DNA from: Pseudomonas sp. CC6-YY-74 | Lineage (GTDB): Bacteria > Pseudomonadota > Gammaproteobacteria > Pseudomonadales > Pseudomonadaceae | DNA: 64,000 nucleotides | Assembly (NCBI RefSeq): GCF_002025205.1 | Contig: NZ_CP019947.1 | Location: forward strand, 2,890,001-2,954,000 | Direction: 5' to 3' | Part shown: piece after piece, positions 41,627 to 51,197 of the stretch | Layout: each line of letters begins with the position of its first letter | Numbering within the stretch: the first letter of the stretch is position 1 | Position numbers and translations under genes: made by a program | Notes under the pieces: generated by a model | What the model was told of the DNA's origin: nothing | Seen by the model: the letters and a program-made list of their open reading frames with translations, nothing else | The model's database searches: none

Positions 41627-43237
41627 ATGCCGAACTGTCCACGCGTGTTGATCCACCTGCTGCTCTGTGGCGCCCTTGCCACTGCCAGCCAGACTTATGC
41701 CGCCAGCGACAGCCTGGTGGTCTGTACCGAGGCCAGCCCGGAAGGCTTCGACATCGTCCAGTACACCGCGGCGACCACCGCCGATGCCGCGGCAGAAACC
41801 GTGCTCGAGCGCCTGGTCGATTTCGCGCCGGGCAGCACCGCGTTGATCCCCGGCCTGGCCGAGCGTTGGGACGTCTCCGCCGATGGCCTGAGCTACACCT
41901 TTCACCTGCGCCGGGGGGTGAAATTCCACAGCACCGCCTGGTTCACCCCGAGCCGCGAGTTGAATGCCGACGACGTGCTCTGGAGCTTGCAACGCCAGCT
42001 CGACCCGCAGCACCCCTGGCACCCGCTGTCCGTGCGCGGCTTCCCCTATGCCGAAGCCATGGGCATGGCGCAGCTGATCGAACGCATCGACAAGCTCGAC
42101 GACAGTACCGTGCGTTTCGTGCTGAAGCACCCCGAAGCGCCCTTCCTGGCCGACCTGGCCATGGGCTTCGCGTCCATCTATTCCGCCGAGTACGCCGGGC
42201 AGTTGCTCGCCCAGGGCAAGAGCGAACAGCTCAACCGCCTACCAATCGGCACCGGCCCCTTCATCTTCGAACGCTATGCCAAGGACGCCCAGGTGCGCTT
42301 TCGCGGCAACCCGCAGTACTGGAATGGCGCACCGGCACTCGAGCGGCTGATCTTCGCCATCACCCCCGAACCCACTGTGCGTCAGCAGAAGCTCAAGGCC
42401 GGCGACTGCCAGATCGCCCTGTACCCGCGGCCGGTGGACATTGCGGCCCTGCAAGCCGACCCCGCGCTGCAGGTGCTGGAGCTGGATTCGCTGCTCACCG
42501 CCTATATCGGCATCAATACCCGCCACCCGCCGCTGGACGATGTGCGCGTACGCCAGGCACTCAACCTGGCCTTCGACAAGACCGCCTACCTGCGCGCGCA
42601 ATACGGTGAGGGCGGCGCCAGCCCGGCCGTGGCGCCCTACCCGGCGACGCTCTGGGGCCACGACCCTGACCTGACCGGTTGGCCCTATGATGTCGCGCGC
42701 GCCAAACAGTTGCTGCGCGACGCAGGCCTCGGTGCCGGCTTCAAGCTGTCGATCTGGACCCGCCCCGGCGGCGGCCCGACCAACCCCAACCCGGGCATAG
42801 GCGCGCAGATGCTCCAGGCCGATCTCGCGGCCATCGGCATCCAGGCCGATATCCGCATGTTCGAGTGGGGTGAGCTGATCAAGCGAGCGAAGAATGGCGA
42901 ACACGACCTGGTGTTCATGGGCTGGGCCGGCGACAACGGCGACCCGGACAACTTCCTCACCCCCAACCTGTCCTGCGCGGCCGCGGCAAGCGGCGAAAAC
43001 CAGGCCGGCTGGTGCGACAAGCAATTCGAGGCGCTGATCAGCCAGGCTCGCCAGGTCCACGACCAGGCCAAACGAGCCGCGCTGTATCGCCAGGCTCTGG
43101 CGATCTTTCATCAGCAGGCGCCCTGGATCGCCCTGGCCCATCCCAAGCAGTTCAGCGTCCTGCGCAAGGGCGTGCAGGGTTTCGTCCTCAGCCCCATGGG
43201 TTCAAACAATTTCTCTAAAGTGAACGTTAACCCGTAG
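41627..43237 (+). CDS. Second peptide-binding protein (DppA-like)
   Basis: SBP_bac_5 protein of 536 residues, clearly homologous to the preceding one through its length (GLAERWDVSADGLSYTFHLR; GWAGDNGDPDNFLTPNLSC). A signal peptide ends near SQTYAA. The start is the ATG before PNCPRVL. Its TAG stop is formed by the first bases of a REP-like element (43234-43299). Different residues around the ligand pocket suggest another peptide range, which cannot be stated from sequence. Confidence 0.9.
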   Translation: MPNCPRVLIHLLLCGALATASQTYAASDSLVVCTEASPEGFDIVQYTAATTADAAAETVLERLVDFAPGSTALIPGLAERWDVSADGLSYTFHLRRGVKFHSTAWFTPSRELNADDVLWSLQRQLDPQHPWHPLSVRGFPYAEAMGMAQLIERIDKLDDSTVRFVLKHPEAPFLADLAMGFASIYSAEYAGQLLAQGKSEQLNRLPIGTGPFIFERYAKDAQVRFRGNPQYWNGAPALERLIFAITPEPTVRQQKLKAGDCQIALYPRPVDIAALQADPALQVLELDSLLTAYIGINTRHPPLDDVRVRQALNLAFDKTAYLRAQYGEGGASPAVAPYPATLWGHDPDLTGWPYDVARAKQLLRDAGLGAGFKLSIWTRPGGGPTNPNPGIGAQMLQADLAAIGIQADIRMFEWGELIKRAKNGEHDLVFMGWAGDNGDPDNFLTPNLSCAAAASGENQAGWCDKQFEALISQARQVHDQAKRAALYRQALAIFHQQAPWIALAHPKQFSVLRKGVQGFVLSPMGSNNFSKVNVNP

Positions 43238-43299
43238 GAGCGGGGGGACGCCGAGTCCCATGCCCGCGAACAGCTATCGCGGGCATGGCCCGCTCCTAC
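43234..43299. repeat. REP-like inverted repeat after the second dppA
   Basis: Outer arms GTAGGAGCGG (43234-43243) and CCGCTCCTAC (43290-43299) enclose a second stem CATGCCCGCGA (43259-43269) / TCGCGGGCATG (43277-43287). This GTAGGAGCGGG...CCGCTCCTAC form is a well known dispersed Pseudomonas repeat. The stop codon of the upstream gene lies inside it. Confidence 0.8.
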
Positions 43300-43392
43300 A
43301 AAAAAACGCCGGACCACACAGACCCTCTATAACAACAGCGCCGGGCCACGCAGCCCGGCACACCGAGCCAACCGTTGGAGTGCTGATATCCC

Positions 43393-44403
43393 ATGTTGTC
43401 CTTTATTGCTCGCCGCCTGGGGCTGCTGATCCCCACCTTTTTCGGCATCACCTTGCTCACCTTCGCCCTGATTCGCATGATCCCCGGCGACCCGGTGGAA
43501 GTGATGATGGGTGAACGTCGGGTCGACCCGGTCATGCACGCCGAAGCCATGGAGCGCCTGGGCCTGAACAAGCCGCTATACGCCCAGTACATCGACTACA
43601 TCGGCCAACTGGCTCAGGGCGATCTTGGCGAATCGCTGCGCACCCGCACCAGTGTCTGGAGCGAGTTCCTCACCCTGTTCCCCGCTACCCTGGAACTGGC
43701 CCTCGCCGCCCTGCTGTTCGCCGGCAGCCTGGGCCTGATCGCCGGGGTGGTGGCCGCACTGAAACGCGGCTCGCTGTTCGATCACGGGGTGATGGGCATC
43801 TCCCTGGCCGGCTATTCCATGCCGATCTTCTGGTGGGGCCTGCTGCTGATCATGTTTTTCTCGGTGTGGCTGGGCTGGACCCCGGTGTCCGGGCGCATCG
43901 ACCTGCTCTACGACATCCCGCCGGTGACCGGCTTCATGCTGATCGACAGCCTGCTCAGCGATGAAGAAGGCGCCTTCGCCGATGCCCTGCACCACCTGGT
44001 CCTGCCGGCCATCGTGCTCGGCACCATCCCCCTGGCGGTGATCGCCCGGATGACCCGCTCGGCGATGCTCGAAGTGCTGGGTGAGGACTATGTACGCACT
44101 GCCCGCGCCAAGGGCCTGTCTCCGGCGCGGGTGGTGTTCGTCCACGGTTTGCGCAACGCGCTGATTCCGGTACTCACGGTATTCGGCCTGCAGGTCGGCG
44201 CCCTGCTCGCTGGTGCGGTGCTGACCGAAACCATCTTTTCCTGGCCGGGCATTGGCAAATGGCTGATCGAATCGATCGGCGCCCGCGACTACCCGGTCGT
44301 GCAGAACGGCATCCTGCTGATCGCCTGCCTGGTGATCCTGGTCAACTTCGTGGTGGACATCCTCTACGGCCTGGCCAATCCACGCATTCGCCATCAGCGC
44401 TGA
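43393..44403 (+). CDS. dppB: Dipeptide ABC transporter permease DppB
   Basis: Membrane permease of 336 residues with six helices and the EAA-like loop (EDYVRTARAKGLSPARVVFVH). It opens MLSFIARRLGLLIPTFFGITLLTF, the common DppB N-terminus. Its stop abuts a small inverted-repeat element that separates it from dppC. Confidence 0.94.
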   Translation: MLSFIARRLGLLIPTFFGITLLTFALIRMIPGDPVEVMMGERRVDPVMHAEAMERLGLNKPLYAQYIDYIGQLAQGDLGESLRTRTSVWSEFLTLFPATLELALAALLFAGSLGLIAGVVAALKRGSLFDHGVMGISLAGYSMPIFWWGLLLIMFFSVWLGWTPVSGRIDLLYDIPPVTGFMLIDSLLSDEEGAFADALHHLVLPAIVLGTIPLAVIARMTRSAMLEVLGEDYVRTARAKGLSPARVVFVHGLRNALIPVLTVFGLQVGALLAGAVLTETIFSWPGIGKWLIESIGARDYPVVQNGILLIACLVILVNFVVDILYGLANPRIRHQR

Positions 44404-44542
44404 GAACCTGCCCATGGCCTGCTGCGCGTCGGCGATACCGCGTCAAAATCCATCTCGAGATGCTCATTTGCACCAGCAAACTCCGCTCTCTCGACGAATT
44501 TTTCCTTGTCTCGCTCTAGCTCGCGAGGCCATGCACAGGTTC
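44404..44542 (-). mobile_element. MITE-like element between dppB and dppC (E2)
   Basis: 139 bp with 17-bp imperfect terminal inverted repeats: 44404-44420 (GAACCTGCCCATGGCCT) against 44526-44542 (AGGCCATGCACAGGTTC). Read on the minus strand, its interior (gagacaagg, agcggagtttg, caaatgagcat, cgagatgg, acgcggtatcgccgac) follows that of the element at 59632-59772 block by block. It has no coding capacity. It splits an operon that is otherwise tightly packed. Confidence 0.75.
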
Positions 44543-44555
44543 TACGGAGCCCACT

Positions 44556-45466
44556 ATGACAACTGAAACCGTTACACCCGTCATCGACCAAAGCCTGCTC
44601 TACCCCTCACCGCTGCAGGAATTCTGGCAGGCCTTCGCGCACAACAAGGGCGCAGTAGCCGGTTTACTGTTCATGTGCCTGCTGGTGTTCTGCGCGCTGT
44701 TTGCCCCCTGGGTGGCGCCGTTCGATCCCAGTGAGCAGTACCGCGACTTCATGCTGACCCCGCCAGCCTGGCTCGCAGGCGGCCAACTGCAGTTTCTGCT
44801 GGGCACCGACGAGCTGGGCCGCGACCTGCTCTCGCGGCTGATTCACGGTGCACGCCTGTCGCTGCTGATCGGCCTGGCCTCGGTCGTGCTGTCGCTGATC
44901 CCCGGCATTCTCCTGGGCCTCACCGCCGGCTTCTTCCCGCGCCTGCTCGGCCCTCGATCATGCGCCTGATGGACATCATGCTGGCGCTGCCGTCCTTGCT
45001 GCTGGCGGTGGCCGTGGTCGCCATCCTTGGCCCTGGGCTGATCAACACCATCTTCGCCATCGCCATCGTCTCGCTGCCATCCTACGTGCGCCTGACCCGC
45101 GCCGCGGTGATGGGCGAACTGAACCGCGATTACGTCACCGCCGCACGCCTGGCCGGCGCCAGCCTGCCGCGGTTGATGTTCGTCAGCGTGCTGCCCAACT
45201 GCATGGCGCCGCTGATCGTGCAGGCCACCCTGAGCTTTTCCTCGGCGATTCTCGACGCCGCCGCCCTGGGCTTCCTCGGCCTCGGCGTACAACCGCCGAC
45301 GCCGGAGTGGGGCACCATGCTGGCCTCGGCCCGCGACTATATCGAGCGCGCCTGGTGGGTGGTCACCCTGCCCGGCCTGACCATCCTGCTCAGCGTGCTG
45401 GCAATCAACCTGATGGGCGACGGCCTGCGCGATGCGCTCGACCCGAAGCTGAAGAATGCCCAGTGA
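44556..45466 (+). pseudogene. dppC: Dipeptide permease DppC, one frameshift
   Basis: Second permease of the Dpp transporter. The first frame runs from MTTETVTPVIDQSLLYPSP to GLTAGFFPRLLGP; the second from MRLMDIMLALPSLL to DALDPKLKNAQ and holds the EAA loop (RDYVTAARLAGASLPRLMF). Adding one C to the CCC run at 44952-44954 reads GPSIMRLMDIML and gives 303 residues, normal for DppC. A sequencing error is the simplest reading, since dppD and dppF show the same kind of break. Confidence 0.87.
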
Positions 45467-45494
45467 GGACACCCAAATGAACATGACAGCTTTT

Positions 45495-45600
45495 GTAGGA
45501 TGGGTCGGGTCGCGCAAGGTTGAGCGCAGCGATACCCATCGAAATGGTCGAGTGACAATAATGGGTATCGCGCGGCTCAACCCACCCTCCGGATCGGAGC
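45495..45600. repeat. Interspersed intergenic repeat (copy B)
   Basis: The dppC-dppD gap contains gtaggatgggtcgggtcgcg, gttgagcgcagcgataccc, and then a second inverted piece aatgggtatcgcgcggctc, aacccaccctccgg. It matches copy A at 2480-2516 in reverse orientation and forms a long hairpin-prone unit. Confidence 0.65.
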
Positions 45601-45607
45601 CGCGCCC

Positions 45608-46578
45608 ATGAGCCTGCTCGACATCAAGAACCTCAGCGTGCGCTTCGGCGGCGCCAACGCCGTGCCGGTGGTCGATGGCCTCGACCTCTCGGTGGACAAG
45701 GGCGAGGTGCTGGCCATCGTCGGCGAGTCCGGCTCGGGCAAATCGGTGACCATGATGGCGCTGATGGGCTTGATCGACGCCCCTGGCATCGTCCACGCCG
45801 ACAGCCTGCAATTCGACGGCACCGACATGCTGCGCCTGAAGGGCCGGCAGCGCCGACACATCGTCGGCAAGGACCTGGCGATGATCTTCCAGGACCCGAT
45901 GACCTCGCTCAACCCCAGTTTCACCGTGGGTTTCCAGATCGAGGAAGTGCTGCGTCAGCACCTCAACCTGTCGGCCAAGGCCGCCCGCCAGCGCGCCCTG
46001 CAACTGCTCGAACGGGTCGAGATTCCCGCCGCCGAAAGCCGCCTCGGCGCTTACCCGCACCAGCTCTCCGGTGGCATGAGCCAGCGCGTAGCAATCGCCA
46101 TGGCGATTGCCGCCGAGCCCAAGCTGCTGATCGCAGACGAACCGACCACCGCGCTGGACGTGACCATCCAGGCGCAAATCATGGAGCTGCTGCTCGACCT
46201 GCAACGCGAGCAGAACATGGGCCTGGTGCTGATCACCCACGACCTCGCCGTGGTCGCCGAAACCGCCCAGCGCGTCTGCGTGATGTACGCCGGACAAGCG
46301 GTGGAAATCGGCCGGGTGCCGCACCTGTTCGACGCGCCCAGCCATCCCTATACCGAGGCGCTGCTCGCGGCGATTCCCGAACACAGCCTGGGCGCCCGGC
46401 GTCTGGCCACCCTGCCCGGCATCGTCCCCGGACGCTTCGACCGCCCCAGGGTTGCCTGCTCGCGCCGCGCTGCCCCTACGTGCAAAGCAACTGCCATGCG
46501 CAGCGGCCGGCGCTGGACCCGCAGGTCCACGGCGCGGCGCGCTGCTTCTATCCGCTCAATCAGGAGGTCACGGGATGA
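45608..46578 (+). pseudogene. dppD: Dipeptide transporter ATPase DppD, C-terminal frameshift
   Basis: ABC ATPase with Walker [10 protein letters not shown], signature [15 protein letters not shown], Walker [12 protein letters not shown] and the switch His in [10 protein letters not shown]. The frame breaks at a CCCC run (46444-46447), just before the cysteine-rich oligopeptide-type C-terminal domain. With one C added the protein continues [17 protein letters not shown] and ends PLNQEVTG at 46578, where TGA overlaps the dppF ATG (ATGA). As sequenced it would end in unrelated residues at 46582. About 323 residues when repaired. Confidence 0.87.
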
Positions 46579-47563
46579 CTGACGCCCCGCGCAACAGCAG
46601 CGTGCTCAGCGCTCGCGAGTTGACCCGCCACTACGCAGTATCGCGCGGCCTGTTCAAGGGCCACGCCACGGTACAGGCGCTCAATGGCGTGTCGTTCGAG
46701 CTGCAGGCCGGCAAGACCCTGGCCGTGGTCGGCGAATCCGGCTGCGGCAAGTCGACCCTGGCGCGCGCACTGACCCTGATCGAGGAGCCCACATCCGGCT
46801 CGTTGCAGATCGCCGGCCAGGAAGTCAGCGGCGCCAACAAGGCCCAGCGCAAGCAACTGCGCCGCGACGTGCAGATGGTCTTTCAAAACCCCTACGCCTC
46901 GCTCAACCCGCGGCAGAAGATCGGCGACCAACTGGCCGAGCCGCTGCTGATCAATACCTCGCTGTCGCGCCTCGAACGCCGCGACAAGGTGCAGGCGATG
47001 ATGCAGCAGGTCGGCCTGCGCCCCGAGCACTACCAGCGCTACCCGCACATGTTCTCCGGCGGTCAGCGCCAACGCGTGGCCCTGGCCCGGGCAATGATGC
47101 TCAACCCCAAGGTGCTGGTGGCGGACGAACCGACCTCGGCGCTGGACGTGTCGATCCAGGCCCAGGTGCTCAACCTGTTCATGGACCTGCAGGAGCAGTT
47201 CGACACCGCCTACGTGTTCATCTCGCACAACCTCTCGGTGGTGCGCCATGTCGCCGACGATGTGCTGGTGATGTACCTCGGCCGGCCGGTCGAGATGGGG
47301 CCGAAGGAGCTGATCTATGCCCGCCCGCTGCACCCTTATACCCAGGCGCTACTCTCCGCCACGCCGACCATCCACCCGGACCCAAGCAAGCCGAAGATCA
47401 AGATCGTCGGTGAACTGCCCAACCCGCTGGCGCCCCCAGTGGCTGCGCCTTCCATCAGCGCTGCCCCTATGCGACCGCGCGCTGCAGCGTAGAACAACCG
47501 CAACTACGCCTGCTCGATGCCCGGCAAGTGGCCTGTCATCACGCGGAGACAATCAACGGTTAG
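46575..47563 (+). pseudogene. dppF: Dipeptide transporter ATPase DppF, C-terminal frameshift
   Basis: Second ATPase of the Dpp system: Walker A GESGCGKSTLARALT, signature FSGGQRQRVALARAM, Walker B LVADEPTSALD, switch His in ISHNLSVV. The start is the ATG overlapping the dppD stop. The frame fails at a run of five C (47433-47437). One more C gives APPSGCAFHQRCPYATARC and a stop at 47563 after ETING. As sequenced the protein ends at 47492, without the cysteine-rich C-terminal domain. Confidence 0.87.
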
Positions 47564-47713
47564 CGAGCTGGGTAACCTCGCAACGCGCTGGACTGAGAGG
47601 GTGTGAAAAAACGCCCTCTGCGGCGACGGCTGCAACCATCGGCAGTCCGCTCGGGCGTTGGCCGGCTCGGCCGGCGTTGCGCTCGGAGGGAGGTTGGGCG
47701 GCTTCGGAGCGCC
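47564..47713. other. dppF-pxpA intergenic region
   Basis: 150 bp between convergent genes. It holds gagggtgtgaaaaaacgccctc, an inverted repeat with an A-tract loop, that may end transcription from either side. No gene is seen. Confidence 0.3.
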
Positions 47714-48460
47714 TCACATGGCGTCCAGCAGCGCCCGCAAACGCCGCAGCACGGCCAACGACTCGGCATTGTCGCCATGCACACAGAGGCTGTCGGCACA
47801 GAGCTGCAGCGGTTTGCCGTCGATATCGGCAAAGGCTTCACCCTGGGCGATGGCCAGGCCCTGATCGAGAATCCGCTGCGGATCGCGGTGCAGCGCATCG
47901 GCCAGCCGCCGCGGCGCCAACTGACCGTCGGCCAGGTAGGCGCGGTCGGCGAAAGCCTCGAAGATCAGCGGCACGTCGGCGGCATCGGCGAACTCCAACT
48001 CGCGGCGGTTATCGATCAACGCCAGGACCATCAGCGGCAAGCCCTTGCGGTAGCTGGAACAGGCATCCAGCACCGCCGCGAGCAAGGCATCGTCGCGCAC
48101 CAGGTCGTTGTACAGCGCGCCATGCGGCTTGACGTAGGCCAGCTGGCTACCGGCGGAACGGCAGAAGGCATCCAGCGCGCCGATCTGATAGAGCACCTGG
48201 GCGGTGACCTCCTCCGGCGAGCAGGCCAGATGTCGGCGGCCGAAGCCGACCAGGTCGGGGTAAGCGGGATGCGCGCCGATGCTCACCCCATACTGCACCG
48301 CCAGGGCGACAGTCCGCTGCATGCTCAGCGGATCGCCGGCGTGAAAGCCACAGGCCAGGTTGGCCTGATCGATCAACGGCATGGCCAGGGCGTCATCACC
48401 CATGCTCCAGGCGCCGAAACTCTCGCCCATGTCGCAATTCAGCAGGATTCGTCTGTTCAT
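47714..48460 (-). CDS. pxpA: 5-oxoprolinase subunit A (LamB/YcsF family)
   Basis: PxpA acts with PxpB and PxpC in ATP-dependent cleavage of 5-oxoproline to glutamate. It has 248 residues with the N-terminal motif LLNCDMGESFG and the family stretches NLACGFHAGDP, GAHPAYPDLVGFGRR and VKPHGALYNDL. The start is the ATG before NRRILLNC; further upstream the frame is not family-like. pxpB and pxpC are not adjacent in this window, so its partners must lie elsewhere or it acts otherwise. Confidence 0.88.
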   Translation of the reverse strand: MNRRILLNCDMGESFGAWSMGDDALAMPLIDQANLACGFHAGDPLSMQRTVALAVQYGVSIGAHPAYPDLVGFGRRHLACSPEEVTAQVLYQIGALDAFCRSAGSQLAYVKPHGALYNDLVRDDALLAAVLDACSSYRKGLPLMVLALIDNRRELEFADAADVPLIFEAFADRAYLADGQLAPRRLADALHRDPQRILDQGLAIAQGEAFADIDGKPLQLCADSLCVHGDNAESLAVLRRLRALLDAM

Positions 48461-48563
48461 GAGCACAAGCTTAGAGCGCCGGCAGGAGCAGTACCAGCGC
48501 CCCGGATGCAGTCCGCCGTCATGCTCGCGCTGAGCCGGCCGCAAACGACATCCGGACTAGGCG

Positions 48564-50942
48564 TCAATAGACGTCACGCCGATAGCGCCCCTGTTCGCTC
48601 AACTCGGTTACTGCCGCCTCGCCCAGCAGCTCATGCAGCACGCCATCCACTCCGCTAGCCATGCCGGTGAGGCTGCCGCACACGTAGATCGACGCCCCTT
48701 GCGCCAGCCAGTCGCGCAGCTGCTCGGCGGACTCGCGCAAGCGATCCTGCACATAGACCTTGTGCGCCTGGTCGCGGGAAAACGCCAGGTCCAGGCGCGT
48801 CAGATCAGCGCTGGCCAGCCAGCCCCGCAGCTCGTCACGGCAATAGAAGTCGTGGGCCTGATTGCGCTCACCGAACAGCAGCCAGTTACGCCGATGACCG
48901 GCTGCGATGCGCGCCTTGAGCACGCTGCGCAGTCCGGCCAGGCCGGTGCCGTTGCCCAGCAGAATCAGCGGCCGGGCATCTTCCGGCGGATGGAAATTGC
49001 TGTTGCGGCGCAATCGCGCCTTGAGTACCTGCGCGGGGGCGAGTTCCTGGCACAACCAGCCAGAGCCCAGCCCAAGGGAGCCGTCGGGGTGGGTTTCCTG
49101 GCGCACGATCAACTCCAGAGCACCATCGCTCGACAATGACGCAATCGAATACTCGCGCACGGCCAACTCGCGGTCATTGCGCGGCAGCACTTCGAGCAGA
49201 TCCCCCGCCTGCCAGGTCGCGCCCTCGGGCGGCTGCAAGCGCAACAGAAAGGTCGGCGCGCCGGCGCTGCCGGGGTTCAGGCAGTGCCGTGCCTGCAAGC
49301 GCCACTCGTCGAAGGCCCGCTCCAGCGTCGGCAGCGCAGCGGCACCGGTCAGTGCATTCAATTGGCGGTTCCAGCTGGCAATCGCTTCGACGTCACCACT
49401 GTCGACCTCGATCGCCGCGAACAGGCTGGCGGCGCCTTGCCGCGTCAGCCAGTCATGCACACGCTGGGCAAAGCCACAGAACTGCTGATACTGGCGGTCG
49501 CCCAAGGCCAATACCGCGTAACGCAACTCGTCCAGCGCCAGCTCACGACCGAGCAGCGCGCGCTCGAAACCGCGGGCACTGTCCGGCGCCTGGCCATCGC
49601 CAAAGGTGCTGATAACAAACAAGGCGTTCTGCGCCTGGCTGAGCATCTGTTGATCGACCCGCGCCAGGGGTTGCACATTCACCGCCACGCCGGCGGCCTG
49701 TAGCTGCCCGGCGGTCTGCCAGGCCAGGTGCTCGGCGAAACCACTCTGGCTGGCAAAACCAATCAGCCAACTCGTCTGCCCGGTCGTTGCAGCAACCAAG
49801 CCGCTACGCGCTTTGGAAACCGCGCGCTTGTTACGCCGCCGCTCGAGATACAGCAACCAGCCGGTGATCGCAAACAGCGGCATCGCCAGGCTGGCCAGCA
49901 GCATCAGGATGCGCCCCGCCAGGCCGAAGTATTCGCCGGTATGCAGGGCATAGACGCTGGTCAGCAACTGCGCGGAGAAGGACTTGTCGGCATAGCGCTC
50001 GTTCCGGCTAACCTGGCCGCTGAGCGGGTCGAGGCTGAGCTGGTTCAACGCACGCGGATGTTCGGCGTCCGCCAGCAGGTAGAACACGGTAGCCGGCTTA
50101 CCGGCCACCGGCGGCAGACGCAGGTTCCAGGCCACCAGTCCAGGGCCGGCGGCGTCCTGCAGGCTACGCCAGACCGCGTCATAGTCGACCGCCGGCGGCG
50201 CGGTTGGTGCCTCACCTCGCCCGGCCCGTGATGCTCGTGAGCCGTCCCGTTTGTCTTGCTGCTGCGCGGACGCATCGCCGAGCAGACGGGTCATGCCGTC
50301 GCGGTACCAATCGTAGGACCAGTACAGGCCGGTCAGGCTGGCGCACAGGTACAACAGCAGGCACCAGGTGCCGGCGACCGCATGCAGGTCCCACTTGAAG
50401 GCGCGCCCGCGCTTGGCCCAGTCGAGCGTCAGCCAGGCTCGCCAGTTCAGGGCCCGACGCGGCCAGCGCAGGTACAGACCAGACAGACAGAAAAACAGCA
50501 GCGCCAGGGTGCTGGCCGCGGTGATCTGCTTGCCCGTCTCACCCATGGCGAGGAAACGATGCAGTTGCAGCATCAGGCCGAAGAACTGCTGCCCAGCAGG
50601 GCGTCCAAGCAGCTCACCGGTATAGGGGTCGAAGTAGCGCATCGGCCCGCGTCGCTCGCCTGCTGGCGGGGTGAAGAACACGCGTGCGGCGCTTGCATCG
50701 CGGGTATCCACCCATAGCCCGGAGACCGTCTTGCCTTCTGCCGCCTGAATCTTGCTCACCAGTTCGGCCGGCGCCAGTATCCCGGAGTCGCGCGCCTCGA
50801 CGCGCAACACCTGTGGATTGAGCGCCGCCATGATCTCGCCCTCGAAGGCGTAGAGCGCACCGGTCACGCCCATCAGGGCCAGGACCAGACCGGCACTGAT
50901 GCCGAGCAGCCAATGCAGTTGGAACAGGACTTTCTTCACCAC
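48564..50942 (-). CDS. piuB: PepSY membrane / flavodoxin / ferredoxin-reductase fusion (PiuB-like)
   Basis: Membrane flavoprotein of about 792 residues. The N-terminal half is a PepSY-associated domain with four helices ([22 protein letters not shown] in part; [37 protein letters not shown]) and conserved His that could hold haem. A flavodoxin-like domain (about 385-530; [27 protein letters not shown]) and a CysJ-type FAD/NAD(P)H domain (about 555-790; [32 protein letters not shown]) follow. It probably moves electrons from NADPH across the inner membrane to reduce siderophore-bound iron; the neighbouring piuA and a Fur-like site fit. Start: GTG at 50942 with AGG upstream; a GTG three codons earlier is an alternative. 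Confidence 0.82.
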   Translation of the reverse strand: MVKKVLFQLHWLLGISAGLVLALMGVTGALYAFEGEIMAALNPQVLRVEARDSGILAPAELVSKIQAAEGKTVSGLWVDTRDASAARVFFTPPAGERRGPMRYFDPYTGELLGRPAGQQFFGLMLQLHRFLAMGETGKQITAASTLALLFFCLSGLYLRWPRRALNWRAWLTLDWAKRGRAFKWDLHAVAGTWCLLLYLCASLTGLYWSYDWYRDGMTRLLGDASAQQQDKRDGSRASRAGRGEAPTAPPAVDYDAVWRSLQDAAGPGLVAWNLRLPPVAGKPATVFYLLADAEHPRALNQLSLDPLSGQVSRNERYADKSFSAQLLTSVYALHTGEYFGLAGRILMLLASLAMPLFAITGWLLYLERRRNKRAVSKARSGLVAATTGQTSWLIGFASQSGFAEHLAWQTAGQLQAAGVAVNVQPLARVDQQMLSQAQNALFVISTFGDGQAPDSARGFERALLGRELALDELRYAVLALGDRQYQQFCGFAQRVHDWLTRQGAASLFAAIEVDSGDVEAIASWNRQLNALTGAAALPTLERAFDEWRLQARHCLNPGSAGAPTFLLRLQPPEGATWQAGDLLEVLPRNDRELAVREYSIASLSSDGALELIVRQETHPDGSLGLGSGWLCQELAPAQVLKARLRRNSNFHPPEDARPLILLGNGTGLAGLRSVLKARIAAGHRRNWLLFGERNQAHDFYCRDELRGWLASADLTRLDLAFSRDQAHKVYVQDRLRESAEQLRDWLAQGASIYVCGSLTGMASGVDGVLHELLGEAAVTELSEQGRYRRDVY

Positions 50943-50997
50943 GGGATTCACCTAGCAGGAGTGTCGACACTACGGGCCCTTAGGGCGCGGCTAGCTT

Positions 50998-51016
50998 GAT
51001 TGAGAATTAATTGCAT
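50998..51016 (-). promoter_or_regulatory. Possible Fur box upstream of the PiuB-like gene
   Basis: gattgagaattaattgcat is AT-rich in a GC-rich setting and partly matches the Fur consensus GATAATGATAATCATTATC. It lies about 55 bases before the gene start. Resemblance only. Confidence 0.4.
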
Positions 51017-51122
51017 CGGAGCAGAGGGCGGCGACTTTACTCTTTATTACAGCGGTCGGCATGCCAGCCGGGCCGCAGCCTGGTGGCCGCGCCCCACAAA
51101 CAGCTCTCTGGCGCTGCAATCA

Positions 51123-51155
51123 GCAGAAGGCCGTCCGAAAGGGACGGCCTTCTGC
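51123..51155. terminator. Perfect 14-bp hairpin after piuA
   Basis: GCAGAAGGCCGTCC (51123-51136) and GGACGGCCTTCTGC (51142-51155) form a perfect stem with a five-base loop in the 246-bp gap between piuA and the reductase gene. There is no long U-tract, but its strength and place below the piuA stop support termination or mRNA 3'-end protection. Confidence 0.65.
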
Positions 51156-51197
51156 AAGTTCCGGCTGAGCGCTGAGGACGAGCAGCCATGCCCCTAC

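Noticed and set aside
43234..43299. tRNA gene between the second dppA and dppB
   Set aside because: The stems pair as a nested two-arm repeat; no anticodon arm, T-loop or CCA-type end can be fitted.
44843..46384. 513-codon minus-strand frame across dppC and dppD
   Set aside because: Antisense to clear ABC transporter genes and crosses an intergenic repeat; composition is that of a GC-skew artefact.
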